From Anaerolineae bacterium (lineage in GTDB: Bacteria > Chloroflexota > Anaerolineae > DRVO01): DNA of 64,000 nt. The first letter of the stretch is position 1; the number at the start of each line of letters is the position of its first letter. A program made the translations under genes and the position numbers. The stretch covers positions 59,906 to 123,905 of the forward strand of contig JABLXR010000016.1 in the NCBI GenBank assembly GCA_013178015.1, in the 5' to 3' direction. The notes beneath the pieces are model-generated. The model was not told the DNA's origin. It searched no databases and worked only from the letters and a program-made list of their open reading frames with translations. Shown here in pieces: positions 25,336-35,434 of this stretch.

Positions 25336-26498
25336 TCATTCATCTCCCTTCGGCGCGTCCCCCGGTTGCTCCTTCTCGCGTCCTGGTCCACCGTTCGGTA
25401 GCGGCCCAGAAACTCGGCTCTGGCTTCCCCAAAGCGTCTGCGGGCGATGGCGCTCCGGATGCGTTCCATGACCCGGACGAAGAACCGGAGGTTGTGGGCG
25501 GTCACCAGGTGCAGGCCAAGGATCTCATTCGCCTGGAACAGGTGCCTCAAATAGGCGCGGGAGAAGTGCTGGCAAGTGAGGCAGTCGCAGTCGTCCATGA
25601 GGGGCGAGGGGTCGCGAGCGTACTGAGCGTTGCGCAGGTTGATCCTGCCCTCCCAGGTGAACGCCGCCCCGTTGCGCGCCACGCGAGTGGGCAGGACGCA
25701 GTCGAACATGTCAATGCCGCGAGCTACCGACTCCCATAGATCCTCTGGCGACCCTACCCCCATAAGGTATCGTGGCCGGCCCTCAGGTAGCCGGGGTACC
25801 GTCACCTCCAGCATGCGGTGCATGTCCTCCTTGCTCTCCCCCACGCTCAGCCCGCCTATGGCGTAGCCGGGGAAATCGAGACCCACGAGGAAGTCGGCGC
25901 TGCGCTCCCGCAAGTCCGGGTATATGCCTCCCTGCACAATGCCAAACAGAGCCTGATCCGGACGGCGCTGAGCCTCTCGACAGCGTTCTGCCCATCGGTG
26001 AGTACGGTCTAGCGCCGCCTCCAGCCCCTGTCGGTCGTGAGGTGGCGCGCACTCATCTAGGCACATGATGATGTCCGCCCCCAACGCCTCCTGCACCTGT
26101 ATCACCAGTTCGGGAGTGAAGTAGTGCTCGGAGCCGTCCAGGTGAGAGCGAAAGCGGACCCCGTCTTCGTCCACCTGCCGCAGGTGCTCTAGGCTGAACA
26201 CCTGGAAGCCGCCGCTGTCGGTCAATATGGGCCCGTCCCATCCCATGAACCGGTGCAGGCCCCCCAGGTTGGCGATGACTTCCGCGCCCGGGCGCAAGTA
26301 CAGGTGATAGGTGTTGGCGAGGACGATCTCGACCCCTGCCTGCCGCAGATCCCAGGGCGCCATCGCCTTCACCGTGGCCTGTGTCCCCACGGGCATGAAA
26401 GCAGGGGTGGCGAAAGTCCCGTGCGGTGTCCGCGCTATGCCCCGCCGAGGGCTTGCAGGTCCTGCCTCAGCCCAGAGCAGGTCAAAAGAGAACGCCAA
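25332..26498 (-). CDS. tgt: Queuine/preQ1 tRNA-guanine ribosyltransferase
   Basis: The TIM-barrel enzyme exchanges G34 of tRNAs for preQ1 (queuosine pathway). The nucleophile region [12 protein letters not shown] (Asp94), the general base Asp in CLDECAPP, and the zinc site [17 protein letters not shown] are present. The start is TTG 26498 because AAGGAG lies 6 nt upstream (26505-26510); upstream in-frame codons would give an unconserved 21-residue leader. It is the first gene of the overlapping tgt-uppP-PBP chain. No other queuosine gene is in the window. Confidence 0.95.
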   Translation of the reverse strand: MAFSFDLLWAEAGPASPRRGIARTPHGTFATPAFMPVGTQATVKAMAPWDLRQAGVEIVLANTYHLYLRPGAEVIANLGGLHRFMGWDGPILTDSGGFQVFSLEHLRQVDEDGVRFRSHLDGSEHYFTPELVIQVQEALGADIIMCLDECAPPHDRQGLEAALDRTHRWAERCREAQRRPDQALFGIVQGGIYPDLRERSADFLVGLDFPGYAIGGLSVGESKEDMHRMLEVTVPRLPEGRPRYLMGVGSPEDLWESVARGIDMFDCVLPTRVARNGAAFTWEGRINLRNAQYARDPSPLMDDCDCLTCQHFSRAYLRHLFQANEILGLHLVTAHNLRFFVRVMERIRSAIARRRFGEARAEFLGRYRTVDQDARRSNRGTRRREMNE

Positions 26499-26586
26499 CT
26501 CGCGCTCCTTTCCCGGCCCGTCCGCGCCCTTGATCCGGCCAAGCGGCACTCGGTCCCGCATCCGGCGCCGAGCGCCTCACGAGAAA

Positions 26587-26611
26587 GGCGCAGGCCTCAG
26601 TGGCCTGCGCC
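26587..26611 (-). terminator. Terminator at the end of the nuo operon
   Basis: A 10-bp perfect stem GGCGCAGGCC (26587-26596) and GGCCTGCGCC (26602-26611) with TCAGT loop, starting 26 nt after the nuoN stop. On the minus strand TTTCTC follows. Confidence 0.65.
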
Positions 26612-26636
26612 CGGCCAGCTCCGTCTCCTCCGGCGA

Positions 26637-28109
26637 TCAGCGCATCAGCCCCAGTATCAAGACCGACCGCGAGGCCAGGTCCACCAGAGGCTGAGGATAC
26701 ACGCCGATGGCCAAAGTGACTACGGCCGCCAGGACCATGCCTGTCCGCACGCTCCCGCTCACCACCACCTGCGTGCTGCCCTCCCCGCCGGGGAGGAAGA
26801 ACATGTGGCGCACTACGTTCAGGTAGTAGAACGCTGCCACCACGCTGGTTGCCACCCCGACTGCCGCCAACAGGACTCCGAAGGGGCCCGCCTGGACGGC
26901 CGGAGCGAAGACGAAGAGCTTGGCGAACATGCCCCCGGTGAATGGAATGCCGGTGAGGGAGAAGAGGAAGTAGGCGAGCACGGCAGCCAGGAAGGGCGAG
27001 CGCCGCAGCAGACCGGCGTAGTCGGAGATGGCGGTCGAGTCAGTAGCGTCCTCGAAGGCAATGACGCCCAGAAAGAGGCCGACGTTGGTGAACAGGTACA
27101 CCATGGCGTAGAGTAGCACGCCGTTGAGCCCGGTGAACCCAGACGGGTCGAGCGAGTAGGTGACAAACCCGACCATGATATAGCCGGCATGGGCGATGCT
27201 GGAGTAGGCCATCATGCGTTTGATGTCCCGCTGGTGGAGCGCCACCAGGTTACCCAGGACCATGCTCACGATGGCGAACGCCCCCAGCACGCGAGCCCAC
27301 GTCGGCTGGAGATCGCCCATGGCTACCACCATGACCCGCATCAGCACGGCAAACCCGGTCATCTTGGAGGCCACCGACAGGTAGGCCGTCACCGGAGTGG
27401 GCGCCCCCTGGTAGGCATCCGGAGCCCATTGGTGAAAGGGAGCGATCGCGATCTTGAAGCTAAAGCCAGCTAGCAGGAGGATGCTCACGGGAATGGCCAG
27501 CCAGGCCAGCGACGGCCCGGATCCCCTGAGCGCCCCCGCGATCCCAGCCAGACTGGTGGTTCGGGCGGCCCCGTAGAGGAAGCTCATGCCATACAGCATC
27601 ACCGCCGATGCCACCGCTCCATAGAGAAAGTACTTGACCCCGCCCTCTACCGAGAGGTCGCTGCCTCTGATGTAGCTAACCAGCACGTAGCTGGCCAGGC
27701 TAAGGAACTCGAAGGCCAAATAGAGGCTGATCAGGTCGGTAGCCGCCGTCGCCAGCATAGAAGCCAGCGTCGCCGAGAGCAGCAGCACGTAGAACTCGCC
27801 CGTGCGCAGCGCCCGCTCGGCGATGTGGCGCCGCGCGCCCAGGGTCACCAAAGCCGCTGAGCCCAAGGCTACCAGCTTGAAGAACAGGGCGAAGTCGTCC
27901 ACCACCATCATGTCGCTGAAGAGAGAATCGTTCTGACCGAACAGCGCCAGGGCGGCCACGGCCGCGCTGACGACCACCGCCAGGGCCAGATATGGCAGTA
28001 ACTCCCGCCTGTCATCTTTCCAGACGAGGTCGAGTGTTAGGATCACCAGTGCCCCCACGAGCACCAGCAGTTCCGGTGAGAGCAGCCCTAGTGTCGTCAG
28101 CGCGCCCAT
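26637..28109 (-). CDS. nuoN: NADH-quinone oxidoreductase subunit N-like
   Basis: An antiporter-like membrane subunit of Complex I (490 aa, about 14 TM helices). It shows the NuoN/proton-pump signatures: FFYLALGVLLA-like segments, FKIAIAPFHQWAPDAYQGAP (the ubiquitous subunit loop with the pump Lys), and HQRDIKRMMAYSSIAHAGY. It lies last in the operon, 10 bp after nuoM, before the terminator at 26587. Confidence 0.95.
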   Translation of the reverse strand: MGALTTLGLLSPELLVLVGALVILTLDLVWKDDRRELLPYLALAVVVSAAVAALALFGQNDSLFSDMMVVDDFALFFKLVALGSAALVTLGARRHIAERALRTGEFYVLLLSATLASMLATAATDLISLYLAFEFLSLASYVLVSYIRGSDLSVEGGVKYFLYGAVASAVMLYGMSFLYGAARTTSLAGIAGALRGSGPSLAWLAIPVSILLLAGFSFKIAIAPFHQWAPDAYQGAPTPVTAYLSVASKMTGFAVLMRVMVVAMGDLQPTWARVLGAFAIVSMVLGNLVALHQRDIKRMMAYSSIAHAGYIMVGFVTYSLDPSGFTGLNGVLLYAMVYLFTNVGLFLGVIAFEDATDSTAISDYAGLLRRSPFLAAVLAYFLFSLTGIPFTGGMFAKLFVFAPAVQAGPFGVLLAAVGVATSVVAAFYYLNVVRHMFFLPGGEGSTQVVVSGSVRTGMVLAAVVTLAIGVYPQPLVDLASRSVLILGLMR

Positions 28110-28119
28110 GTTGCTGCCC

Positions 28120-29634
28120 CTACAGGAGGTTCGCTAGAGCGGTGGTGGCCGTGTTGAACAGGTCCACGAGCGGAGTCGGGTACACCCCGAAGAAGAACAT
28201 GAAGGCTAGCAGCGGCGCCAGCGACACCACTTCCCAGGCATACATGTCCGGCAACGATCGCCAGCGTTCGTCCAGGCTGCCGAAGAACAGATTCTGCATC
28301 ACCTTCCACAGGATGTACGCCGCCGTGAAGACGATGCCCAACCCGCCGACGATGGCGAACACGGGCATGATAGCCAGGGCGCCGCGGAAGACGAACAGCT
28401 CGGCCCAGAAACCCGCCAGACCCGGCAGGCCCAGCGAAGCGAAGCCAGCCACCAGCATGAAGCCGAAGAAGTAGGGCAGGATGGCGCCCAGGCCCCCAAA
28501 CGCCCTCAGGTCCCGTGTGTGCGCCCGCTCATAGATCACACCCACCAGAAGAAACAGCGCGCCGGTTATCACTCCGTGGTTGAACATCTGCATGGCCGCC
28601 CCGTTGAAGGCGATGGCCACGCTAGTCTCTCGCCCCTGCATGCCCAGCCCCGCGGCCCCGGCGGCTACTCCGAGCATGACGTAGCCCATGTGAGAGACGG
28701 ACGAGTAGGCGATCAGGCGCTTCAGGTCCCACTGAGCGATACAGACCAGAGCCCCGTACACGATGCTGACCACGGCCAGGGCCGCCACTAGCGGAGCCCA
28801 ATAGCGGAAGGCCGTGGGGAACACCGGCAGCAGAATGCGCAGAAACCCGTACCCGCCCAGCTTCAGGAGCACACCCGCCAGGATGACGCTTCCGGCGGTG
28901 GGAGCTTCGGTGTGAGCATCGGGCAGCCAGGTATGGAAGGGCCAGAGCGGAAGCTTGATGGCGAACGCCAGGAAGATGGCCCAGAACACCAGGCTCACGA
29001 TCCCCCGGTTGGCCGAGAACGGGCGGACGCTCTCGAAGGTGGCGGCCACCTCCGGGATGCTGAACGTGCCGGTGGTGAAGTACAGGTACAGCAACCCGAG
29101 CAACATGGCCACGCTGCCGGCCAGGGTGTAGAGGAAGAACTTGATGGCGGCGTACTCCCGGCGCTCGCCTCCCCACAGGCCGATGAGGAAGTACATGGGC
29201 ACCAGGCCCAGCTCCCAGAACACGTAGAACAGCACCAGGTCCAGAGCGCAGAACACGCCCAGCATGCCCGTCTCGAGCACCAGGAAGAGGAGGAAGAACT
29301 CCTTCACCCGCGTGTTGATGGTGTAGGCCGAGTAGAGCAGCGCCAAAGGCGTCAGTAGCGTAGTGAGGAAGATCAGTGGCACGCTCAACCCGTCAGCGCC
29401 CATGTGGTAATGGACGTCAATGCTGGGGATCCATTGCGCCATCTCCACGAACTGTAAGCCGCCGGCGGCCCGGTCATAGGCGCTCCAAACGATGGTGCCC
29501 AGGCCAAGGCCCACCACGGCCGTTCCCACCGAGATCTGCTTGATGGAGCGGGTGTTCTCCGCCGGCAGCAGTAGCACCATCAACGCGCCCAGCAGGGGCA
29601 GGAACGTCACCAGCGAGAGAATCGGGAACCCCAT
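28120..29634 (-). CDS. nuoM: NADH-quinone oxidoreductase subunit M
   Basis: The 504-aa antiporter-like subunit. NuoM features are MGADGLSVPLIFLTTLLTPL, the Glu in LFYVFWELGLVPMYFLIGLWGG, IKLPLWPFHTWLPDAHTEAPT and AQWDLKRLIAYSSVSHMG. It belongs to the proton-pumping arm with NuoL and NuoN. Confidence 0.96.
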   Translation of the reverse strand: MGFPILSLVTFLPLLGALMVLLLPAENTRSIKQISVGTAVVGLGLGTIVWSAYDRAAGGLQFVEMAQWIPSIDVHYHMGADGLSVPLIFLTTLLTPLALLYSAYTINTRVKEFFLLFLVLETGMLGVFCALDLVLFYVFWELGLVPMYFLIGLWGGERREYAAIKFFLYTLAGSVAMLLGLLYLYFTTGTFSIPEVAATFESVRPFSANRGIVSLVFWAIFLAFAIKLPLWPFHTWLPDAHTEAPTAGSVILAGVLLKLGGYGFLRILLPVFPTAFRYWAPLVAALAVVSIVYGALVCIAQWDLKRLIAYSSVSHMGYVMLGVAAGAAGLGMQGRETSVAIAFNGAAMQMFNHGVITGALFLLVGVIYERAHTRDLRAFGGLGAILPYFFGFMLVAGFASLGLPGLAGFWAELFVFRGALAIMPVFAIVGGLGIVFTAAYILWKVMQNLFFGSLDERWRSLPDMYAWEVVSLAPLLAFMFFFGVYPTPLVDLFNTATTALANLL

Positions 29635-29685
29635 CTACGCTTCCTCCTTGCCTCACCTTGTCTGATAGCCGGTCGCCCGCTCATC

Positions 29686-31725
29686 CTAGAGGTACAGGAA
29701 CACCGCGAGCAGAAGCAACAGCGTGGTGGCGATCACCAACAAGTAGTCCTGAACCTTGCCGGTCTGCACCTGGCGGAGAGAGCGACCGGCCGCTCTGATC
29801 ACTCGCCCCGTCCCATCCACCGCGCCATCTACCACCCGGAAGTCGAAACCGGCCACGGCCTCCGACAACGCCGCCACCCCGCGGCCCACCGCGTTCACCA
29901 GCGGATCTATGGCCCAACGAGCGTCGAACGAAGCGCACAGGGCCGACAGCCGTATCACTCCCCGGACCAGGGTAGCGTGGTAGAGCTCATCTATGTAGTA
30001 GCGGTTCTCCAGAACCGGGTAGACAGGACCCAGGGCGCGACGGAGAGGGTCCGGCTGGCCCGCCTCCAGCGGCCGGAGGCCGTAGACCAGCCACCCCAGT
30101 ACCAGCCCACCCACCCCTAGCGCCAGAGAGAGCCCCAGTACCGTCCAGTTCACGGGCAGGGCCTCGGCGTGCGTCCCGGTCAGCTCCAGCATGGCCCCCA
30201 CGTAGTGATGGAAGGGGTTCTCGCCCAGCAGAGGCCCGAGCACGGGGAAGTCCGCCGGGACCCCCATGAGCCCGAGGAAGGTGACCGCCACTCCCAGAAT
30301 GGCCAGAGGGCCCCACATGAATGGAGTGACCTCGTGCGCCTCCTCCGCCTGGTGGCCGCGCGGGTGCCCAAGGAAAGTCAGGCTGACCTGGCGGCCCATG
30401 TAGAACGCAGTGAGCAGGGCCGCGACAGTGAGGGTAAGGTACACCGCCCACCGGCCCCCGTGGAACGCCTCGGCCAGGATCTCGTCCTTGCTCCAAAAGC
30501 CGGCCCAAGGGAAGACTCCCGCCAGAGCCAGAGTGCCCGCCAGGAAGGTCCAGAAGGTGATGGGCATGCGCCGGCGCAGCCCGCCCAAGTTCATCATGTC
30601 CTGCTCGTGGTGCGCGCCCGCGATCACCGCGCCCGAGGCCAGGAACAGCAGGGCCTTGAAGAAGGCGTGAGTGATGAGGTGGAAGACCCCAGCCACGTAG
30701 GCGCCGATGCCGAGGGCGGCCATCATGTATCCCAGCTGGCTGATGGTGGAGAAGGCCAGCACACGCTTCACGTCGTTCTGGGCCACGGCGATGGTGGCGG
30801 CGAATAGGGCGGTGAAGGCGCCGATGAAGGCCACTACTCCCATCGCCGCGTTATCGGCTCCCGATGCCACGTAGAGGGGGAACATCCGCGCCACCAGGTA
30901 CACGCCCGCCGACACCATGGTGGCGGCGTGGATCAATGCGCTGACCGGGGTGGGGCCCTCCATCGCATCGGGAAGCCACACGTGTAGGGGGAACTGGGCC
31001 GACTTACCTACCGCCCCGCCGAACGCTAGCAGGCTGATGACCGCAGCCACGGGGAGGGTCCCCAGTAGGGGCAGGGTCATGGTATCGGCCGCCAGGGCTC
31101 CCAGGGTCTCTTCCGTGAAGATGCGGGAGAAGTTCAGGGTGCCCGTACGGCTGTACAGCAGCAGCAGCCCGAACAGAAGCAGCGTGTCGCCCACCCGCGT
31201 GGTGAGGAAGGCCTTAAGCCCCGCCCGATAGACGCTCTCCCTCTCGAACCAGAAGCCGATCAGGAGGTACGAACAGAGGCCCATGACCTCCCAGAAGATA
31301 AACAGGAACAGGAGGTTGTCAGAGACGATCAGCCCCAGCATGCCGGTAGCAAATAGGGACACGTAAGCGAAGTACCGGCTGTACCGGGGGTCGCCATCCA
31401 TGTAGCCGCGCGAGTAGACGAAGATGAGCAGGCACAGGAAGGGCACCATGAACAGCATGATGCCGGTGAGCGGGTCCACCATGAAGCCGAGTTCGAGGGC
31501 TTCAGTGCCGGTAGGGACGGAGTAGAGCACCACCCGATGGGGCTGCTCTGCTAGATGGGGCTCCCCCCAAGTGCCCACGAAGATAGCCCACGCGATCAGC
31601 CAGGACACGCCGATGGCTACCCAGGCGGCCCAGGTAGTGACCCGGCGGTCACGCCACAACCCCAACGAGATGGCGGCGAAGGCGGCCAGCGGCAACAGGG
31701 GGACGAGCCAGACCAGGTTGTGCAT
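29686..31725 (-). CDS. nuoL: NADH-quinone oxidoreductase subunit L
   Basis: The largest pumping subunit (679 aa). Features are EWGFMVDPLTGIMLFMV-like start (ELGFMVDPLTGIML), FWEVMGLCSYLLIGFW, GKSAQFPLHVWLPDAMEGPTP and NDVKRVLAFSTISQLGYMMAALG. The C-terminal long lateral helix follows the conserved core. The start has no strong SD but lies 32 bp after nuoK. Confidence 0.96.
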   Translation of the reverse strand: MHNLVWLVPLLPLAAFAAISLGLWRDRRVTTWAAWVAIGVSWLIAWAIFVGTWGEPHLAEQPHRVVLYSVPTGTEALELGFMVDPLTGIMLFMVPFLCLLIFVYSRGYMDGDPRYSRYFAYVSLFATGMLGLIVSDNLLFLFIFWEVMGLCSYLLIGFWFERESVYRAGLKAFLTTRVGDTLLLFGLLLLYSRTGTLNFSRIFTEETLGALAADTMTLPLLGTLPVAAVISLLAFGGAVGKSAQFPLHVWLPDAMEGPTPVSALIHAATMVSAGVYLVARMFPLYVASGADNAAMGVVAFIGAFTALFAATIAVAQNDVKRVLAFSTISQLGYMMAALGIGAYVAGVFHLITHAFFKALLFLASGAVIAGAHHEQDMMNLGGLRRRMPITFWTFLAGTLALAGVFPWAGFWSKDEILAEAFHGGRWAVYLTLTVAALLTAFYMGRQVSLTFLGHPRGHQAEEAHEVTPFMWGPLAILGVAVTFLGLMGVPADFPVLGPLLGENPFHHYVGAMLELTGTHAEALPVNWTVLGLSLALGVGGLVLGWLVYGLRPLEAGQPDPLRRALGPVYPVLENRYYIDELYHATLVRGVIRLSALCASFDARWAIDPLVNAVGRGVAALSEAVAGFDFRVVDGAVDGTGRVIRAAGRSLRQVQTGKVQDYLLVIATTLLLLLAVFLYL

Positions 31726-31757
31726 CAGGGTCTCTCCAGCCTCCTCGCGTGCACCGA

Positions 31758-32084
31758 TCAGCCCTGAAGCAGATCAGCGTCGCTCAAGTCCACCGACCGT
31801 CGAGAGCGGTAGATGGCGATGATGAGCGCCAGGCCCACTGCGGCCTCGCACGCCGCTACCGTCATGACGATCAGGGCGAAGACCACGCCGTCGAACCGTT
31901 CCGGGCCGATGTGGCGCCAGAAAGCGATGAAGTTGAGGTTGGCCGCATTGAGGATGAGCTCCACCCCCATCAGGATGGTGACCGCGTTGCGTCTCGAGAG
32001 CACCCCGTACAGGCCGATGCAGAAGAGCGCTGCTGCCACCACCAGGTACCACGTCAGGGGTACTTCGCCTACGATGTCTTGCAT
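31758..32084 (-). CDS. nuoK: NADH-quinone oxidoreductase subunit K
   Basis: A 108-aa protein with three TM helices, as NuoK. The conserved acidic residues in the membrane occur in LMGVELILNAANLNFIAF and VMTVAACEAAVGLALIIAIYR. It is needed for proton transfer in the membrane arm. Confidence 0.95.
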   Translation of the reverse strand: MQDIVGEVPLTWYLVVAAALFCIGLYGVLSRRNAVTILMGVELILNAANLNFIAFWRHIGPERFDGVVFALIVMTVAACEAAVGLALIIAIYRSRRSVDLSDADLLQG

Positions 32085-32105
32085 GGACCCACCTCGGCGA
32101 CCAGT

Positions 32106-32594
32106 CTAGGGCTCCCGGGCTATGTACACCGCGCCGACGAGCGAGATCAGCAGCACCACGGACGCCACCTCGAAAGGCAGCAGGTAGCGCTCCACCAGGG
32201 CCTCGCCCAGCCGGGCCACCATGTCCATTGGCGGTGCCGCTGCCACCACCGGCCACGCCGTACTGAGGGCGACACTCACCAGGAGGACAAACAGCACGGC
32301 CGACACCAGCGCCGTCAGCCCCCGCTGGGGCAGGAAGGCTTCCGCGGGGCTCTGTTGCATGGGCCGCTCGCTCACCATGATGGCCAGAATGATGAGAACC
32401 GACACCGCCCCCACGTAGATCAAAACCTGCACCACGGCCACGTACCCGGCGCCCAACAGGGCATACAGCCCGGCGATGCCCAGGAGGGCCAGCACCAACC
32501 CCAGCGCCGCGTGAAAGACGTTGGGCAAGCTCACGACCGCCAGAGCGGCCAACACGGTGATCGTGCTCACCACCAAGAAGATGACCTTGGCCAT
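32106..32594 (-). CDS. nuoJ: NADH-quinone oxidoreductase subunit J
   Basis: A 162-aa protein with five TM helices, including the family segment YVAVVQVLIYVGAVSVLIIL. It is 9 bp after nuoI and 21 bp before nuoK. Confidence 0.93.
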   Translation of the reverse strand: MAKVIFLVVSTITVLAALAVVSLPNVFHAALGLVLALLGIAGLYALLGAGYVAVVQVLIYVGAVSVLIILAIMVSERPMQQSPAEAFLPQRGLTALVSAVLFVLLVSVALSTAWPVVAAAPPMDMVARLGEALVERYLLPFEVASVVLLISLVGAVYIAREP

Positions 32595-32603
32595 GGACCC
32601 CCC

Positions 32604-33125
32604 TTAACCCCAAGCCTCTCCGGTGTGCCGAATGCCGCTCCTGTCGCCCAACTCCAGGAGATCCTTCAGGTCCAGTGTCTGGTCTTTGGTGGTGCTGGTG
32701 AACTCGTATATCTGGCTCATCTCGATAGCGTCGAACCGGCACGCCTCCACGCAGAGCCGACAGAAGATGCACCGCCCTAGCTCGTACGTGTAGGCCTTGG
32801 GCTTGCGCTCCCGGCCCCTACCCTCGGCCACAATGCTGATCACCCCGTGGGGACAGGCCCGCTCGCACGCCATGCAGGCGGTGCAGCGGGGCTGCCCGGT
32901 CTCGGGGTCCCGCAGTTGCACCAGCACCCCCCGGAAACGAGGCCACATCTTGTACCGCTCGAAAGGGTACTGCAGGGTCAGCATGCCCTGAGTGTCAGGG
33001 TCCGGCCGGTCCAGCTCGCTTTGGCGCAGGTACCGCTGGGGGAACCGGCGCGGTCCCTTGGTGTAGGAAGAGATCATGTGCTGGAGGGTCACCCACAGGC
33101 CCTTCAGCATTCCGCGTCCCAGCAT
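32604..33125 (-). CDS. nuoI: NADH-quinone oxidoreductase subunit I (2x4Fe-4S)
   Basis: A 173-aa ferredoxin-like subunit. Two complete tetra-Cys motifs are CTACMACERACP and CIFCRLCVEACRFDA, which hold clusters N6a and N6b. The N-terminal TPTEYTKGPRRFP-like segment is present as TKGPRRFP. It is 1 bp after nuoH, strongly coupled. Confidence 0.96.
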   Translation of the reverse strand: MLGRGMLKGLWVTLQHMISSYTKGPRRFPQRYLRQSELDRPDPDTQGMLTLQYPFERYKMWPRFRGVLVQLRDPETGQPRCTACMACERACPHGVISIVAEGRGRERKPKAYTYELGRCIFCRLCVEACRFDAIEMSQIYEFTSTTKDQTLDLKDLLELGDRSGIRHTGEAWG

Positions 33126-33126
33126 G

Positions 33127-34287
33127 TCAGACCTCCCCCAGGACCAGCGCTCTGATGCGCCGCGATGAGCTCTGGCGCGCTCGCCACACCAGCGAGGCGG
33201 CCACGACCGCCAGCAGAACCACGTTCCCCGCCAGCGTCAGCAGAGAAGCCACCACCCCCCCGCCGGCGATCTTGTACATGAGCGCTACCAGCATGAGATG
33301 GGCCAGGCTGATGGGGATGAGCAGCTTCCAGGCGAAATCCAACAGCTGGTCGATGCGCATGCGGGGCCAGGTGGCCCTGATCCACAGGACCACGAACACC
33401 ACGGCGAAGCTCTTTACGAAGAACCAGATGTACCCCGGAAGGATGGGACCGCGGTAGCCTCCCAGGAACAGCGTGGCCGTTAGTGCTCCCACGATGAATA
33501 TGTGGGCGTACTCGCCGATGTAGAACATGGCGAAGCGCATGCCGGAGTACTCCAGGTTGAAGCCGGCCACGATCTCGGACTCGCCCATCAGCAAGTCGAA
33601 GGGCGAACGGTTCGCCTCTGCCAGCGCCGCCAGGAAGTAGATGGCGGCCGCCACCGGCATCACTATGGCATAGGGGATGGTCTGGGACTCCACGATGGTC
33701 ACAGTGCTCAGGCCCCCGCTGGCCAGGACCACCGCGAGGATGGAGAAGGCCATGGGGATCTCATAACTGATAAGCTGAGCCACCGACCGGAAAGTGGCTA
33801 TCAGGGAGTACTTGTTGCCGGAGGACCAGGTGGCCGCCAGCACGGCGATGATGTTGATGGAAGCCACCGCCACGGCGAAGAGGATGCCCACGTTGAGGTC
33901 CGCCGCCACCAGGCCGCGCCCCACCGGTATGATGGTGAACACCAGAAGCGTGGGGATGATGACCACCGCCGGCGCCAGCTTGAACACGCGGCGATCGGCA
34001 GCGGCCGGCGTCACGTCCTCCTTGGTGAGGATCTTGATGGCGTCGGCAAAGGCCACGATCAGCCCATAGGGGCCAGCCACATTGGGCCCAAAGCGGTCCT
34101 GGCTGCGGGCCAATACCTTGCGCTCCATCCAGGTGAGCACAATGACCGGCATGATGGCCAGCACCAGCACCAGCACCACCTTGAGCAACGCCACCACCAG
34201 CTCCACCCCCCACAAAGGGAGGAACTGACTCAGAGTCGTCCGCAGCCACTCCATGATCGTTATCGGGAGCGTATCCAGGAAGCCCAT
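33127..34287 (-). CDS. nuoH: NADH-quinone oxidoreductase subunit H
   Basis: The quinone-site membrane subunit (386 aa). Typical motifs are WMERKVLARSQDRFGPNVAGP, LADAIKILTKEDVTP-type (FADAIKILTKEDVTP), ALAEANRSPFDLLMGESEIVAGFNLEYSGMRFA, and WIRATWPRMRIDQLLDFAWK. About eight TM helices. Confidence 0.97.
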   Translation of the reverse strand: MGFLDTLPITIMEWLRTTLSQFLPLWGVELVVALLKVVLVLVLAIMPVIVLTWMERKVLARSQDRFGPNVAGPYGLIVAFADAIKILTKEDVTPAAADRRVFKLAPAVVIIPTLLVFTIIPVGRGLVAADLNVGILFAVAVASINIIAVLAATWSSGNKYSLIATFRSVAQLISYEIPMAFSILAVVLASGGLSTVTIVESQTIPYAIVMPVAAAIYFLAALAEANRSPFDLLMGESEIVAGFNLEYSGMRFAMFYIGEYAHIFIVGALTATLFLGGYRGPILPGYIWFFVKSFAVVFVVLWIRATWPRMRIDQLLDFAWKLLIPISLAHLMLVALMYKIAGGGVVASLLTLAGNVVLLAVVAASLVWRARQSSSRRIRALVLGEV

Positions 34288-34299
34288 GCAGACTCCTCG

Positions 34300-35424
34300 C
34301 TAGCGGTCTATGTCGGCGACGGTGGGGTTGAGGCTGCCGAAGATGATCACCAGGTCCTGCAAGGTATGGCCAATGACCATGTGCCTCAGCGCCGTCAAGT
34401 TGATCTGGGCGGTGCTCCGCACCCGGCAGCGGTAGGGCTCCGCCCCACCCTCGCTCACGATGAAGAAGCCTAGGTCCCCCTTGGGAGACTCGATGCGACC
34501 GTAGGCCTCTCCCGCGGGCGGACGGAGGCGGCGCGCCTTGTCATCCATCACCGGGCCTTCGGGGAGGCCGGCCAGCGCCTGCCGCACTATGGAAAGGCTC
34601 TGCTGCATCTCGGCCTGGTACTGGCGATAGCGGTCGTAGGTATCCCCGTGCGGCTGCGTCGGCACTTCCCACTCGAAGCGATCGTAGATGCTGTAGGGTT
34701 CCACCCGACGCACGTCGTAAGGCACTCCGCTGGCCCTCAGCACCGGTCCGGTGACGCTGCAGTTGACAGCCACGTCCGGGGGCAGTACCCCCACATCCAC
34801 GGTGCGGGCCAGGAAGATCTCGTTCTCCGCCGTAAGGGTGCTGAACTCGTCCAGGAACCGAGACAGCGAGTCCACCGTCTTCGCTGCGCGTTCCGTCCAA
34901 CCGCTGGGCAGATCGGCCACCACCCCGCCCGGCCGGATGTAGTTATGGAACATCCGGGCGCCGGAGGCCATCTCGAACAGGTCCTGGAGGAACTCCCGCT
35001 GACGGTACGCGTAGATCATGGGGGTAAAGGTGGCGCCCAGCTCGTTCCAGAGGAAGCCCACCGCCATCATGTGGCTCATGATCCGCGTCAGCTCGGCCAT
35101 CATGACTCGAATGTACTCGGCCCGCTCCGGGACCTCGAGCTGGGCCAGCTTCTCTATGGCCACACAGAAGGCTTGCTCGTTGGTCATCGGGCACACGTAG
35201 TCGAGCCGGTCCACGAGGGGCATGGACTGGATGTAGGTGCGCTCCTCCATCAGCTTCTCGATGCCCCGGTGGAGGTAGCCCATCTTGGGCTCCAGGTCCA
35301 CTACCGTCTCACCGTCCAGCGTCACCAGCATGCGGAAGATGCCGTGAGTGCTAGGGTGGTGCGGCCCGATGTTAATGGTTACGGTCTCGGTATCTAGGCG
35401 CCTCGGTTCGGCTATGGCAGCCAT
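34300..35424 (-). CDS. nuoD: NADH-quinone oxidoreductase subunit D
   Basis: The 374-aa 49-kDa homologue next to the quinone site. Start region VNIGPHHPSTHGIFRMLV is diagnostic; EKMGYLHRGIEKLMEERTY-type (KMGYLHRGIEKLMEERTY) and the RSTAQINLTALRHMVIGHTL end follow. Its length is slightly below 400-430, as usual for NuoD without the NuoC fusion. Confidence 0.96.
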   Translation of the reverse strand: MAAIAEPRRLDTETVTINIGPHHPSTHGIFRMLVTLDGETVVDLEPKMGYLHRGIEKLMEERTYIQSMPLVDRLDYVCPMTNEQAFCVAIEKLAQLEVPERAEYIRVMMAELTRIMSHMMAVGFLWNELGATFTPMIYAYRQREFLQDLFEMASGARMFHNYIRPGGVVADLPSGWTERAAKTVDSLSRFLDEFSTLTAENEIFLARTVDVGVLPPDVAVNCSVTGPVLRASGVPYDVRRVEPYSIYDRFEWEVPTQPHGDTYDRYRQYQAEMQQSLSIVRQALAGLPEGPVMDDKARRLRPPAGEAYGRIESPKGDLGFFIVSEGGAEPYRCRVRSTAQINLTALRHMVIGHTLQDLVIIFGSLNPTVADIDR

Positions 35425-35434
35425 GACACGCTCC

